Positions 1-7,969 are shown, numbered from the stretch's first letter. The stretch: 16,040 bases of DNA from Bacteroidales bacterium UBA5266 (GCA_002411545.1 DHTG01000070.1:2725-18764), one strand, 5' to 3'. Numbers and translations are program-made. The notes: a model not told the origin generated them from the sequence alone.

Positions 1-1364
1 CGTAGGGTAGGACCATAAGAAATCATATCCATGGCAGGGTATTTTTCGCCTATAAGTCCGCATTCCAATCCGGCGTGAATGGCAAGCACCAAAGGTTCTT
101 TATGGTATAAGTTTTGATAAGCTTTCTTCAATATATTCAGTACTTCCGATTTTGGATTGGGTGTCCAGCCGGGATAACCTTCGTTATGTTCCACATCGGC
201 GTTCATTAAATCGAATACAGAAGCAACCATGTTGCAGGCTTCTTCTTTTTTACTTTCGACCGAGGAACGTTGACTCGTCATCACAACTATTTTATTGGAA
301 TCCATTTTAACGGAAGCCAAATTCGTAGAGGTTTCAACAAAATTTTCAATATCTTGTGCCATGGCTAAAACCCCGTGTGGGCATGCATACAGCGCTTCAA
401 CCAGATCGCATTGGGTATACTCGTCGATGATATATTCAGGTTGTTTGCAAGCTTCTATGCGTATCTCAACACCCGGGTCGGAGACTTTCAATTCGGTTTT
501 GACGATTTGATTAAAAGCACGTACATAACTTATAAAATCATCTTTATGCGAATGCGGAATCAGTACGATGGCTTTTCCTTCGCGGGCAATGGCATTGTGT
601 AGATTGCCGGCTTGGATATCGGCTATGCTCATATCATAACTAAAGGTACCTTCGTAAAGGATACGGTTTAAGATTTTTACGGCATTTCCCAAATTCTTGT
701 TGATATCGTCGCCGCTGTGTCCTCCTTTCAAGCCTTTGACTGTAATTTCGAAGGCAGTGGTATTGTCTGGAAGTTTTTCTTTTTTATATTCTATGGTGGC
801 AACAGTACTTTTTCCGCCGGCACAGCCAATGAAAAATTGACCTTCATCTTCCGAATCAAGGTTTAATAACATTTTCCCTTTCAGCCAGTTTTCTTCCAAT
901 GCAAAGGCCCCAGTTAATCCCGTTTCTTCATCAATGGTAAACAAACATTCCATAGGACCGTGTTCAAGGTTTTGGTCTTCCAATAATGCAAGTGCAATGG
1001 CCATTCCTATGCCGTCATCGGCACCTAAAGTAGTTCCTTTGGCTTTGACCCATTCGCCATCAATGTAAGCTTGAATGGCATCGGTTTCGAAATTGAAAGC
1101 TACGTCATTATTTTTTTCACATACCATATCCATATGACTTTGAAACACGACAGGGGTAATATGTTCCTTCCCTTTGCTGGCCTGCTTGCGGATTAATACA
1201 TTGCCTACTTCATCTTTTTCTGTATCTAGTCCAAGTCTTTTACCGACTTCCATTAAATAATGTATCATTTTCTCTTCCTTTTTTGAAGGATGGGGAATCT
1301 GACATATTTCGTAAAAATATTTCCAAACATTAGACGGTTCTAACTGTAAAATTTCGTGTTTCAT
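1..1364 (-). CDS. pepD: Aminoacyl-histidine dipeptidase (PepD-like, M20 family), 3' end cut by window
   Basis: I translated this strand from the ATG at 1364 and found an uninterrupted frame of about 454 codons running off the window edge. Full-length family members have roughly 485 residues, so only the C-terminus is missing. M20 metallopeptidase marks are visible: SHMDMV (about residues 76-81, metal-binding His and Asp), GADDGIG (114-120, bridging Asp), DEETG (145-149, catalytic and metal Glu), LNLDSED (167-173, metal Asp) and GGHSGDDI (214-221) at the start of the lid domain. The last metal-binding His should lie beyond the edge. The family is cytoplasmic and di-zinc, and hydrolyses dipeptides such as Xaa-His (carnosine-like). 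No signal peptide is visible, in keeping with peptide recycling in the cytoplasm. It appears to be transcribed alone, from a -7 box about 35 nt upstream. Confidence 0.93.
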   Translation of the reverse strand, partial: MKHEILQLEPSNVWKYFYEICQIPHPSKKEEKMIHYLMEVGKRLGLDTEKDEVGNVLIRKQASKGKEHITPVVFQSHMDMVCEKNNDVAFNFETDAIQAYIDGEWVKAKGTTLGADDGIGMAIALALLEDQNLEHGPMECLFTIDEETGLTGAFALEENWLKGKMLLNLDSEDEGQFFIGCAGGKSTVATIEYKKEKLPDNTTAFEITVKGLKGGHSGDDINKNLGNAVKILNRILYEGTFSYDMSIADIQAGNLHNAIAREGKAIVLIPHSHKDDFISYVRAFNQIVKTELKVSDPGVEIRIEACKQPEYIIDEYTQCDLVEALYACPHGVLAMAQDIENFVETSTNLASVKMDSNKIVVMTSQRSSVESKKEEACNMVASVFDLMNADVEHNEGYPGWTPNPKSEVLNILKKAYQNLYHKEPLVLAIHAGLECGLIGEKYPAMDMISYGPTL

Positions 1365-1398
1365 ATTGCTTTTATTTAAAGGTTATATTATTCAAGTG

Positions 1399-1406
1399 CA
1401 AATATA
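1399..1406 (-). promoter_or_regulatory. Bacteroidota -7 promoter box for the PepD gene
   Basis: Read on the minus strand this is TATATTTG, matching the Bacteroidota -7 consensus TAnnTTTG. It lies about 35 nt upstream of the start codon at 1364. I see no clear TTTG at the -33 position, so the call rests on the -7 box and its placement. Confidence 0.45.
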
Positions 1407-1475
1407 CATAAATATAATTTATCTTGGTTGAAGAATGAAAATGCAAGCATTCCTAGCTGTTATTTTTTATCCATG

Positions 1476-1955
1476 CTATGAAAGCATCCCCCACACAAAG
1501 GCAAAAATCATAAGCAGGCAAACCGCAATTTTCATCAGCGTACCGCTAATAAATCCGAGAAAAGAACCGAATGCAGCTTTTAATGCTTTTTGGGGTTGAT
1601 TGTCAAAAATCATTTCACCAATAAAAGCGCCTATAAAGGGCATGATAATGATGCCGAGGGGAGGAAATAAAAATAAGCCTGCTATGGTTCCTATCATACA
1701 TCCCCAAGATCCGTAGGTAGATCCCCCGAATTTTTTTGTGCCAAGGGTAGGAATTATGTAATCCAAAATGCTTACCACTATGATAACAGCGGCAGATAAA
1801 ACCAAAAAAGTAGTAGAAAAAGGATGTTTGTGTGTGAATTGCAATAAAAGAAGGGCTATATAGGCGATGGGAGGGCCGGGTAAGATGGGTAGAATGCTGC
1901 CGACTAATCCGACAATTAAAAGAATAATACCTATGACAATTAAAATAATATCCAT
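1476..1955 (-). CDS. DUF456 family small membrane protein
   Basis: A 159-residue, very hydrophobic protein with about four to five membrane segments. Near the N-terminus it has the motif ILPILPGPP (residues 21-29), followed by a hydrophobic helix. Glycine-rich helices follow (GSWGCMIGTIAGLFLFPPLGIII and GAFIGEMI regions). This GxxLPxLPGPP signature and the glycine-zipper helices are typical of DUF456 (PF04306), an inner-membrane family of about 160 residues with no established function. The start at 1955 fits the family length and leaves a 27-nt leader to a -7 box. It sits between unrelated genes and looks monocistronic. Family assignment is by recalled motif, with no search run. Confidence 0.85.
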   Translation of the reverse strand: MDIILIVIGIILLIVGLVGSILPILPGPPIAYIALLLLQFTHKHPFSTTFLVLSAAVIIVVSILDYIIPTLGTKKFGGSTYGSWGCMIGTIAGLFLFPPLGIIIMPFIGAFIGEMIFDNQPQKALKAAFGSFLGFISGTLMKIAVCLLMIFAFVWGMLS

Positions 1956-1981
1956 ATATGCAGAGCTTGTTAATGCGGAAA

Positions 1982-1989
1982 CAAAGGTA
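1982..1989 (-). promoter_or_regulatory. Bacteroidota -7 promoter box for the DUF456 gene
   Basis: Read on the minus strand this is TACCTTTG, a match to TAnnTTTG, 27 nt upstream of the DUF456 start codon. It lies immediately downstream (in the direction of transcription) of the terminator hairpin of the transporter gene, so the DUF456 gene has its own promoter just past the end of the neighbouring transcript. Confidence 0.5.
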
Positions 1990-1999
1990 TATAAAAAGA

Positions 2000-2030
2000 A
2001 AATACCGCTCGGGGAAGAGAGCGGGTATTT
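2000..2030 (-). terminator. Rho-independent-type terminator of the transporter operon
   Basis: An inverted repeat of about 11 bp with one bulge (2000-2010 against 2019-2030, arms AAATACCGCTC and GAGCGGGTATTT) encloses an 8-nt loop. On the minus strand the stem is followed by a T-rich tract (TTTTCTTTTT). It lies about 75 nt past the stop codon of the GluP-like gene and is in the right orientation to end that transcript. Confidence 0.7.
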
Positions 2031-2103
2031 TCACAAAAATAGTAAAATGAATTTTGTTTATTATAGTGCAATGATTGTGCCAAACCCATACTTTCAAAAA
2101 AAA

Positions 2104-3420
2104 TTAAATGTTTTTTTTGCCGATTTTATAACCGTAGACCGAAAAAAACAAAATGACAATATAACAAGGAATGGCAATCCAATAGGCTTGTTGGGTATTC
2201 GTCATATCGGCCAAGCGACCGTATAGTAAAGGTAAGATGGCTCCGCCGGCTATCGCCATAATTAACAAGGCAGAAGCTTTCTTTGTGTGTTGTTCAAGAC
2301 CATCCAAAGCGAGCGGCCAGATGATCGGCCATACCAACGCATTGGCTAAACCTAACAGGGTAATAAAAAAAACGGTATATGGAATTACCATAGTGATAGG
2401 ACGAAAGCTAGTAATGTCAATAAAAGGAAATTGAAATTGGACTTCGGACGATACACTTAACGCACAAATCACACATATAATACCTGTTACTGCACATCCT
2501 ATCAAAGCATGTTGTTGTGAAATCACTTTCGGAATCAAAGCAACGCCGATAAAATATCCGATTACCATGGCTATTAAAGTTAAACTGGTATAGTATTTTG
2601 CCGATTCAATGCCAATACCCAATGATTTGCCATATTGAATAACGGTATCGCCGGCTATGACTTCAACCCCTACATAAAAAAATAAGGCTATCACACCCAT
2701 CCACATATAAGGATAATGCCATATACTTTTTTCGGATTTTTTGTCTTTTTCTTCTTTTTTGTCAATGTCGGGCAAATGGGTGAAACGGATTAAAAAGCCG
2801 AGTAGCAGCAAGACAATAGTCATGGCAATGTATGGATTAACAAGTCGTAATGCCATGGTGTCGAGTAAAGAATTAATTCTGTCGGGAGAAATGCTCATGC
2901 CTATTTCACGCGTAATTTCCTCGGTACCGGAAAGTACAAAGGTAGCTAAGATAAGCGGGGCTAAAATACCGGCGATTTTATTACATATTCCCATAATACT
3001 GATGCGTTTGGCTGCACTTTCGATCGGGCCTAATATGGTAACATATGGATTAACGGCGGTTTGCATCAGTGCCAATCCGCTTCCTAAAACAAATAATCCT
3101 ATAAGAAATAGTATATATGATCGCATATAAGCAGCAGGAATAAACAAAGCCGAACCTATAGCCATAGTAAACAATCCGGCAGCAATACCGTTTTTAAATC
3201 CTATTTTTTCTAAAATACTTGATGAAGGTAGCGCCATGATAAAATAAGAAATGTAAAAAGCAAAGGTAACAAAATAGGCCAGAAAGTCGTTTAACTGGCA
3301 GGCTAATTTTAAAAATGGAATCAAGGTGCCGTTTAACCATGTTACAAACCCAAATACAAAATAGAGGACTCCAATGATTATAATACCAAATATGTATTGT
3401 TGTTTTGATTGTTTCATCAT
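2104..3420 (-). CDS. FHS-family sugar transporter (glucose/galactose GluP-like, MFS)
   Basis: A protein of about 438 residues with about 12 hydrophobic segments and a central charged loop rich in Lys, Glu and Asp (DKKEEKDKKSEK) between the two six-helix halves, as in the major facilitator superfamily. The helix-1 motif FVFGFVTWLNGTLIP and the segment ALMQTAVNPYVTILGP place it in the fucose/glucose-galactose (FHS) branch. Where FucP carries a Glu important for proton coupling (ETAANP), this protein has Gln (QTAVNP, about residue 120), which favours GluP-like glucose/galactose transport over fucose. The exact substrate is inferred. The frame is open to an ATG at 3450, but that would add ten residues and overlap the upstream gene. 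The double ATG at 3420/3417 gives the usual short N-terminus. It is the last gene of a three-gene minus-strand unit. Confidence 0.86.
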   Translation of the reverse strand: MMKQSKQQYIFGIIIIGVLYFVFGFVTWLNGTLIPFLKLACQLNDFLAYFVTFAFYISYFIMALPSSSILEKIGFKNGIAAGLFTMAIGSALFIPAAYMRSYILFLIGLFVLGSGLALMQTAVNPYVTILGPIESAAKRISIMGICNKIAGILAPLILATFVLSGTEEITREIGMSISPDRINSLLDTMALRLVNPYIAMTIVLLLLGFLIRFTHLPDIDKKEEKDKKSEKSIWHYPYMWMGVIALFFYVGVEVIAGDTVIQYGKSLGIGIESAKYYTSLTLIAMVIGYFIGVALIPKVISQQHALIGCAVTGIICVICALSVSSEVQFQFPFIDITSFRPITMVIPYTVFFITLLGLANALVWPIIWPLALDGLEQHTKKASALLIMAIAGGAILPLLYGRLADMTNTQQAYWIAIPCYIVILFFSVYGYKIGKKNI

Positions 3421-3440
3421 AATTATAGATAATATGTATT

Positions 3441-3842
3441 TTATTCCCAATCTTCTGTGTCTGATAAAAAATCTTTCAGATAATCTAATTGACGGCGGTC
3501 TCTTTTGGTTGGACGACCTAAACCATGTTCGCGATATTCCACATGCTCATGTAGCATCTTTATTCTCTCATATTCTTCTTGAGGAGTAAGATCCTCGTAA
3601 TATTCAGGAGTAAGCTTGGCTGGTAAACGATTTTTAGGGAAATCCAATACCTTTACCGTTTTTAATAATTGCCCTATTCTTACCTGTATTTCTTCATTTG
3701 TTTTAACTTCACGAGAGGGTTTACAATTAACGCCTCCTATTTTCACTTTTCCTGCATTACAAGAATCGCTGGCCATGCTACGTGTTTTAAATATTCGCAC
3801 CATCCATAACCATTTGTCAATACGTGTTTTTTCCATTATCAT
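3441..3842 (-). CDS. S4-domain RNA-binding protein (Hsp15/HslR-like)
   Basis: A 133-residue protein. Its N-terminus has the S4 RNA-binding fold signature RIDKWLWMVRIFKTRSMA (residues 7-24), then GKVKIGGVNCKPSREV, which forms the rest of the domain to about residue 65. The C-terminal tail is basic (GLGRPTKRDRRQL). This is the layout of Hsp15 (HslR), which in E. coli binds free 50S subunits carrying stalled nascent chains and helps recycle them. Length and motif agree well with that family, but a role in ribosome rescue here is inferred. The start ATG overlaps the stop of the DUF4159 gene (TAATG), which suggests translational coupling; a second ATG six bases later (MEK) is an equally good start. 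The transporter gene starts about 20 nt after the stop. Confidence 0.9.
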   Translation of the reverse strand: MIMEKTRIDKWLWMVRIFKTRSMASDSCNAGKVKIGGVNCKPSREVKTNEEIQVRIGQLLKTVKVLDFPKNRLPAKLTPEYYEDLTPQEEYERIKMLHEHVEYREHGLGRPTKRDRRQLDYLKDFLSDTEDWE

Positions 3843-4486
3843 TAATAGGTAAATACATATTGAATAAGATTGGCACCCATTTGTAATGCTTTGATATGCA
3901 TCTCTTGTGTGTCATTATGTACACTGATGTCTTCCCACCCGTCGCCTAAATCGCATTCATACGTATAAAAGCAAATGAGTCGATTTTCGTAAATAAGCCC
4001 AAAACCCTGTGTAGGTTTATTGTCATGTTCATGAATTTTTGGCAGTCCGTTTGGGAAATTGTATTTTTGATGATAAATGGGGTGAGAAAAAGGGAGTTCG
4101 ATAAATTCAAGTTCAGGAAAAACCTTTTTCATTTGTGAGCGCACATAGGGATCAATCCCGTAATTATCGTCGATATGTAGAAATCCTCCGGCTAATAAAT
4201 ATGTTCTGAGATTCAATGCTTCTTCATCGGAAAAAACAACATTCCCATGCCCGGTCATATGCACAAAAGGGTAATTGAAAATTTCTTTGCTTCCTACTTC
4301 AACCGTTGCGGGTTCTGTATCTAAGGTAGTGCCTAAGTTTTGATTGCAAAAACGAATTAAATTCGGTAGCGAAGTGGGGTTTGCGTACCAATCGCCGCCG
4401 CCTCGATATTTAAGCAAGGCAATTTGTTGTGCTTGACTCAATATCAAGCTAAAAGAGAGGCCTACAATCAATAAAAACTTTTTCAA
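3842..4486 (-). CDS. DUF4159 domain protein, exported
   Basis: A 214-residue protein with an N-terminal signal peptide (Lys-Lys, hydrophobic stretch, cleavage near residues 18-20, SQAQ). Mature-region motifs are LKYRGGGDWYANPTSLPNL (25-43), FVHMTGHG (74-81), GGFLHIDDNYG (100-110), LPFSHPIYH (131-139) and the C-terminal YTYECDLGDGWED. These match DUF4159 (PF13709), a Bacteroidota and proteobacterial family with a glutamine-amidotransferase-like fold and no proven activity. It is the first gene of the unit with the S4 protein and the transporter, with a -7 box about 24 nt upstream. The link between these three functions is not obvious; operon membership is inferred from strand, spacing and overlap. 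Confidence 0.88.
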   Translation of the reverse strand: MKKFLLIVGLSFSLILSQAQQIALLKYRGGGDWYANPTSLPNLIRFCNQNLGTTLDTEPATVEVGSKEIFNYPFVHMTGHGNVVFSDEEALNLRTYLLAGGFLHIDDNYGIDPYVRSQMKKVFPELEFIELPFSHPIYHQKYNFPNGLPKIHEHDNKPTQGFGLIYENRLICFYTYECDLGDGWEDISVHNDTQEMHIKALQMGANLIQYVFTY

Positions 4487-4509
4487 CCGTTTTTTGAATT
4501 TTATAAACG

Positions 4510-4517
4510 CAAAAGTA
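4510..4517 (-). promoter_or_regulatory. Bacteroidota -7 promoter box for the DUF4159 operon
   Basis: Read on the minus strand this is TACTTTTG, a match to TAnnTTTG, 24 nt upstream of the DUF4159 start codon. No convincing -33 TTTG was found. It would drive the unit DUF4159 > S4 protein > transporter, ending at the hairpin at 2000-2030. Confidence 0.5.
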
Positions 4518-4553
4518 CAATTTTAAATCATGTCATGAAGATGTAAATAAAAA

Positions 4554-4578
4554 AATCCGTCGAATCATTCAACGGATT
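4554..4578 (-). terminator. Rho-independent-type terminator of the BACON subtilase gene
   Basis: A perfect 7-bp stem (4554-4560 AATCCGT against 4572-4578 ACGGATT) with an 11-nt loop. On the minus strand it is followed at once by a run of seven Ts and more T-rich sequence. It lies about 28 nt past the stop codon at 4607 and separates that gene from the downstream DUF4159 operon. Confidence 0.72.
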
Positions 4579-4606
4579 ATATGCGATGATATATACGTAT
4601 GTTTAT

Positions 4607-7045
4607 TTATTGTTTAATAAATTTTTTGTATACTATATTATTTGACTCGGTTTGACATTTGACAATATATACCCCTTTCGACAAGGAAGACGTATTTATT
4701 CTAATTTCATTTGATCCTTCGTAGCTTGCAATTTCTTTTCCTATTAAATCGTAGACTTGAATTTTCTTTAAGGGGAGGTTTATGGTTTGAATAATGATAT
4801 AATCATTAGCCGGATTGGGGTATACCTTGATTTTATGTGTGTAGTCCCCGTCATTCACACTTAGATCTGATTGTTGAACAATGGTTAAGTATCGGCTGAA
4901 GCTTGCATTGGCAATAGTAAAGACTGCGTTTCTGTTTGATCCGCTTGTATTGTCGGATAAAGCCGTAAATGTAACTTCTATGGTATCTTTACCATGATCT
5001 ACGCTAGCACTCACCCAATCTGAACTTCCACTGATGGTCCAATCCATATTTGATAATACAAATACCGAAGCAGTACTACCGGCCGTAGGCCCCATATTTT
5101 TAGTGATGACATCCAAATTCAGAAAGTCGGGCAATCTTTGTATAATTACAGCCGTATCGTTTTTAAAGCTAGCTCCTTTTACAATTAGATACATCTCTCT
5201 GTTTATGTTCCATGTATTTGCTGATTTTGTATGTATAATGATGGTATCAGGGCCATTGCCTGAAGTTTTATCTACTCCTAACCAATTACTTTCGTTGATG
5301 ATTTCCCAATCTAAATTGGTGTTGATAAATAGTGTGTCTTGACTTCCTTTTGCTCCGGGCAGGGTAATGTTTTTAGGTGAAATTTCTACCATTAATTCGT
5401 AATTAACTTGTGTAATGTTAATGTATTTCGGATTTACTTCCATACTACGTATTGTCAATGGAAAGAAAAAAATGTCATTACCATTATTTAAGCTGTTTGT
5501 TGAGATGTTTACAACTGTTTCGCCTGCATTTCCCGAAGCAGGTGTAATGCTAAGCCAAACGGGTACGCTGTCAATGCTCCAATCAACAGAACTGTAAATA
5601 TAAATGCTTCGTGATTGCTGTGCTTGTGAGGAGAAAAGAATGCCGGTATCGGAAACTACCAAATAGTTATAACCTAAAGCGGCATAAGCATTGATAATGC
5701 CATGCCCATCAATGGTATGAGTTGAAGCACTGTTAAGTGGGGTGGCTGTTTCTTGTAATCGAGTTTTGATATGATTGGGAGAAAGAGTGCTGTCTTTGGA
5801 AAGCATTAATCCGCATAAACCTGCAACGATAGGGCAGGCCATGGAAGTGCCTTGCATGCCATCGTAGTTTGTGTTGGAAAAGACACTGGAATACATATAT
5901 CCAAATAGATAGGAATAACAATAGGTAGTGCTCAATATATTGGGGTAGGTTGTTTCAGAGGCAATAAAGCCACCCGGAGCGGCTATGTCGGCTCTGCCCG
6001 GACCCCATTGGGAGAAATACGATAATTTGCCGTCCCCATTTGCCGAAGCAACCGATATCACGCTGGGATATCCCGCCGGATAACTGATGTAATTATCTTC
6101 ATCTCCTTCATTGCCTGCTGCTGCTACCAATACAATGCCTGCATCGTAACAGGTTTGAAGCAAAGTTTGTACGGTAGTACTCGACGAGGATGAACCATAT
6201 GACATGCTGATAACATTCGCTCCGTTATTGGCCGCCCATTGAACGGCTTCGGCTCCGTATTGAATATACCTCGGATTACTTTCTTTGCCGGCTGATACTC
6301 CCATCAATGTAACTCCACCGCCTATGGAAGCTATACCAATGTTATTGTCGTTGATAGCTCCTACTAAACCCGCACAATGAGTTCCGTGTGATGCACTGTA
6401 AGCTGTTGAAGAATTATTTTGGGGAATGGAAGAGGAAGAGGGAGATGCACTGCCAACCGTATATTGTGTAGAGGAGGTAAATTTACATAAATTGGAACTG
6501 CTGATTTGTAAGTCGGGATGATTACCCCATATAAAATTATCAACAATAGCCACTTTGATGTGCGGACTTCCTGTTTGGACATTCCATGCCGAATCGGCTT
6601 TGATCATCTCTAAGTACCATTTATAGTTTTTGCCGTTGATGACACTGTAATAGGGATCGTTGGGAATCCATGATATCTTTTCCAAAGGGACTTTCTCGGC
6701 AAATTCAATGATATCGTTTTTATTTAATTCCTGAACCAATGCATCTACCTCATACATCCGGGTAAATTCTGCGCGTAGGGTGTATAATAAATTTTTATTA
6801 TTAAATAAATAAAAAGGACGGGTGAGTGATGTTACACCGAATTTTTTAAATGTTTTTTCTAATTCGGGAAATTCCGTTAAATCAACGCTTAAATCATCAT
6901 TTACTTTAAAAGTAACACCTTTACTATAATCTATTTTAAAGTAAATGACTCCGTCTTGGTATTCTTCCGATACGTTTTGTGCGTTTAAAAAGCTTATCGA
7001 TAGAGAGATAAAAAGAATACTCAGAATTGTTTTATACATGTGCAT
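4607..7045 (-). CDS. Secreted subtilisin-like serine protease with three BACON-like repeats and T9SS sorting domain
   Basis: An 812-residue exported protein. A signal peptide covers about residues 1-22 (cleavage near LNAQ); the ATG two codons in (MYKT) is an alternative start. A propeptide-like region runs to about 130. The S8 peptidase domain (about 150-455) shows the full catalytic set: Asp169 (VAIVDNF), His220 (HGTHCAG), oxyanion Asn312 (AAAGNEG) and Ser401 (GTSMACPIVAGL). Three similar beta-sandwich repeats follow at about 462-547, 552-637 and 643-727. Each has a central DW[ST/E]I motif and ends in I-x-Q, as in BACON domains. The last 75 residues (VYPNPANDY to FIKQ) form a type A T9SS sorting domain. 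It is predicted to cross the outer membrane through the Por system and be released or anchored at the surface. BACON domains are thought to bind glycans or mucin, but that role is inferred here. Flanked by its own terminator. Confidence 0.92.
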   Translation of the reverse strand: MHMYKTILSILFISLSISFLNAQNVSEEYQDGVIYFKIDYSKGVTFKVNDDLSVDLTEFPELEKTFKKFGVTSLTRPFYLFNNKNLLYTLRAEFTRMYEVDALVQELNKNDIIEFAEKVPLEKISWIPNDPYYSVINGKNYKWYLEMIKADSAWNVQTGSPHIKVAIVDNFIWGNHPDLQISSSNLCKFTSSTQYTVGSASPSSSSIPQNNSSTAYSASHGTHCAGLVGAINDNNIGIASIGGGVTLMGVSAGKESNPRYIQYGAEAVQWAANNGANVISMSYGSSSSSTTVQTLLQTCYDAGIVLVAAAGNEGDEDNYISYPAGYPSVISVASANGDGKLSYFSQWGPGRADIAAPGGFIASETTYPNILSTTYCYSYLFGYMYSSVFSNTNYDGMQGTSMACPIVAGLCGLMLSKDSTLSPNHIKTRLQETATPLNSASTHTIDGHGIINAYAALGYNYLVVSDTGILFSSQAQQSRSIYIYSSVDWSIDSVPVWLSITPASGNAGETVVNISTNSLNNGNDIFFFPLTIRSMEVNPKYINITQVNYELMVEISPKNITLPGAKGSQDTLFINTNLDWEIINESNWLGVDKTSGNGPDTIIIHTKSANTWNINREMYLIVKGASFKNDTAVIIQRLPDFLNLDVITKNMGPTAGSTASVFVLSNMDWTISGSSDWVSASVDHGKDTIEVTFTALSDNTSGSNRNAVFTIANASFSRYLTIVQQSDLSVNDGDYTHKIKVYPNPANDYIIIQTINLPLKKIQVYDLIGKEIASYEGSNEIRINTSSLSKGVYIVKCQTESNNIVYKKFIKQ

Positions 7046-7149
7046 TATTATTTATATTTAGCGTAAAAAATTTCTATTTCAATTATTGTACCATTCATAA
7101 CGTATGTTTTAAAAAACTGGTATAAAATCTGAAAAAAAATAGGTAAGAC

Positions 7150-7221
7150 TTAGGTAGATAAACAACTAAATATTTTGATTTCATGGATTTGCGTTAATTT
7201 AATCTTCCGTTTTCTACCTAA
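7150..7221. repeat. Perfect 9-bp inverted repeat with 54-nt spacer
   Basis: TTAGGTAGA (7150-7158) and its exact reverse complement TCTACCTAA (7213-7221) are separated by 54 AT-rich bases. It could close a long RNA stem or mark a dimeric protein site, or be chance in AT-rich DNA. No function is assigned. Confidence 0.5.
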
Positions 7222-7449
7222 TATGTTATACAAGTCGATCGGGCTTTCTCCAAAAGATGCTGAAACTAGAAGGTAAAGTCTCTCTTTGATTTGCTTTTAT
7301 TCCATGAAAGAGATATTTTTCCCCTAATAGTATTATCAAATGCAGACATATGATTCCAAATAAAGCGTAATTGTCGGAATCAACCTTAGTTTATTTGAAA
7401 AATTATAATCAAATAAAAATGAAAATATAATGTACACCGAATTTTTATA

Positions 7450-7457
7450 TACTTTTG
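7450..7457 (+). promoter_or_regulatory. Bacteroidota -7 promoter box for guaD-era
   Basis: TACTTTTG matches TAnnTTTG and lies 22 nt before the guaD start codon, so the leader would be very short, about 15-20 nt. That leaves no room for a riboswitch in the transcript. No clear -33 element was found. Confidence 0.55.
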
Positions 7458-7479
7458 CCCAACCTAATAGGAAGCACAT

Positions 7480-7965
7480 ATGCCAACACAGGAATCGATT
7501 GACCGGAAATTTATTCAACAAAGCATACGCATGGCTGTTGAAAACGTTAAGCAACAACAAGGCGGACCCTTTGCCGCTATTATCGTAAAGAATAATGAAA
7601 TCATAGCTACCGGAACCAATGTGGTAACTACTACCGACGACCCCACCGCTCATGCCGAAATATCGGCCATACGTGCCGCTTGTAAGAAACTTCATACGTT
7701 TGAATTAGAGGATTGTACCATTTATTCCAGTTGTGAGCCTTGTCCCATGTGTTTAGGTGCCATCTATTGGGCACATCTTTCCCGTCTGGTGTTTGCCGCC
7801 GATAAAAAACAAGCCGCCGAGGCCGGTTTCGACGATGATTTTATTTATAAAGAAATCGATTTGACCTATGAGAAACGTAAACTTATCACTTCGCAAATCC
7901 TTACCGAAGAAGGGGAAGCTCCTTTTGAAGCATGGCGAAACAACGATTTAAAAATAACATATTAA
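7480..7965 (+). CDS. guaD: Guanine deaminase (GuaD, cytidine-deaminase fold)
   Basis: A 161-residue cytoplasmic enzyme predicted to convert guanine to xanthine and ammonia in purine salvage and catabolism. The zinc-dependent deaminase site is complete: His58 and Glu60 in TAHAE, Cys85 and Cys88 in SSCEPCPMC. The flanking motifs GGPFAAIIVK, DDPTAHAEISAIR, CEPCPMCLGAIYWA and AGFDDDFIYKEID, plus the C-terminal FEAWRNN...Y, closely resemble Bacillus subtilis GuaD (156 residues), in which the C-terminal tail is swapped over the partner's active site. The missing tRNA-adenosine-deaminase features and this tail argue against TadA. It starts 22 nt after a -7 box and ends 4 bp before era, so the two are probably co-transcribed. 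Confidence 0.93.
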   Translation: MPTQESIDRKFIQQSIRMAVENVKQQQGGPFAAIIVKNNEIIATGTNVVTTTDDPTAHAEISAIRAACKKLHTFELEDCTIYSSCEPCPMCLGAIYWAHLSRLVFAADKKQAAEAGFDDDFIYKEIDLTYEKRKLITSQILTEEGEAPFEAWRNNDLKITY

Positions 7966-7969
7966 TATT

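Larger units (their letters stand above)
7046..7479. other. 434-bp intergenic region between divergent genes
   Basis: This region lies between the divergently transcribed subtilase (minus) and guaD (plus). It holds a 9-bp inverted repeat (7150-7158 with 7213-7221), a possible hairpin (7281-7287 TCTCTTT with 7307-7313 AAAGAGA, 19-nt loop, followed by TATTTTT), and the -7 box of guaD at 7450. I found no canonical TAnnTTTG box for the subtilase gene on the minus strand. No small gene or recognisable riboswitch was seen. Confidence 0.6.

Noticed and set aside
295..602. Two short plus-strand reading frames near the left end
   Set aside because: They lie antisense within the long minus-strand peptidase frame, have no family resemblance and no promoter or plausible start context.
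1440..1451. AATGC-AA-GCATT palindrome after the DUF456 gene
   Set aside because: The two-base loop is too tight to fold as written, which leaves a 4-bp stem; not a credible terminator.
1473..1487. Small hairpin (ATGCT / AGCAT) at the end of the DUF456 gene as a terminator
   Set aside because: The stem is only 5 bp, it overlaps the stop codon, and no T tract follows on the minus strand.
7046..7479. Purine riboswitch upstream of guaD
   Set aside because: No conserved purine-aptamer loop sequences are visible, and the -7 box at 7450 would give a leader too short to hold one.
7336..7695. 119-residue minus-strand frame overlapping the start of guaD
   Set aside because: Most of it is antisense to the well-supported guaD gene. 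The translation is low in recognisable motifs and it would block the guaD promoter.
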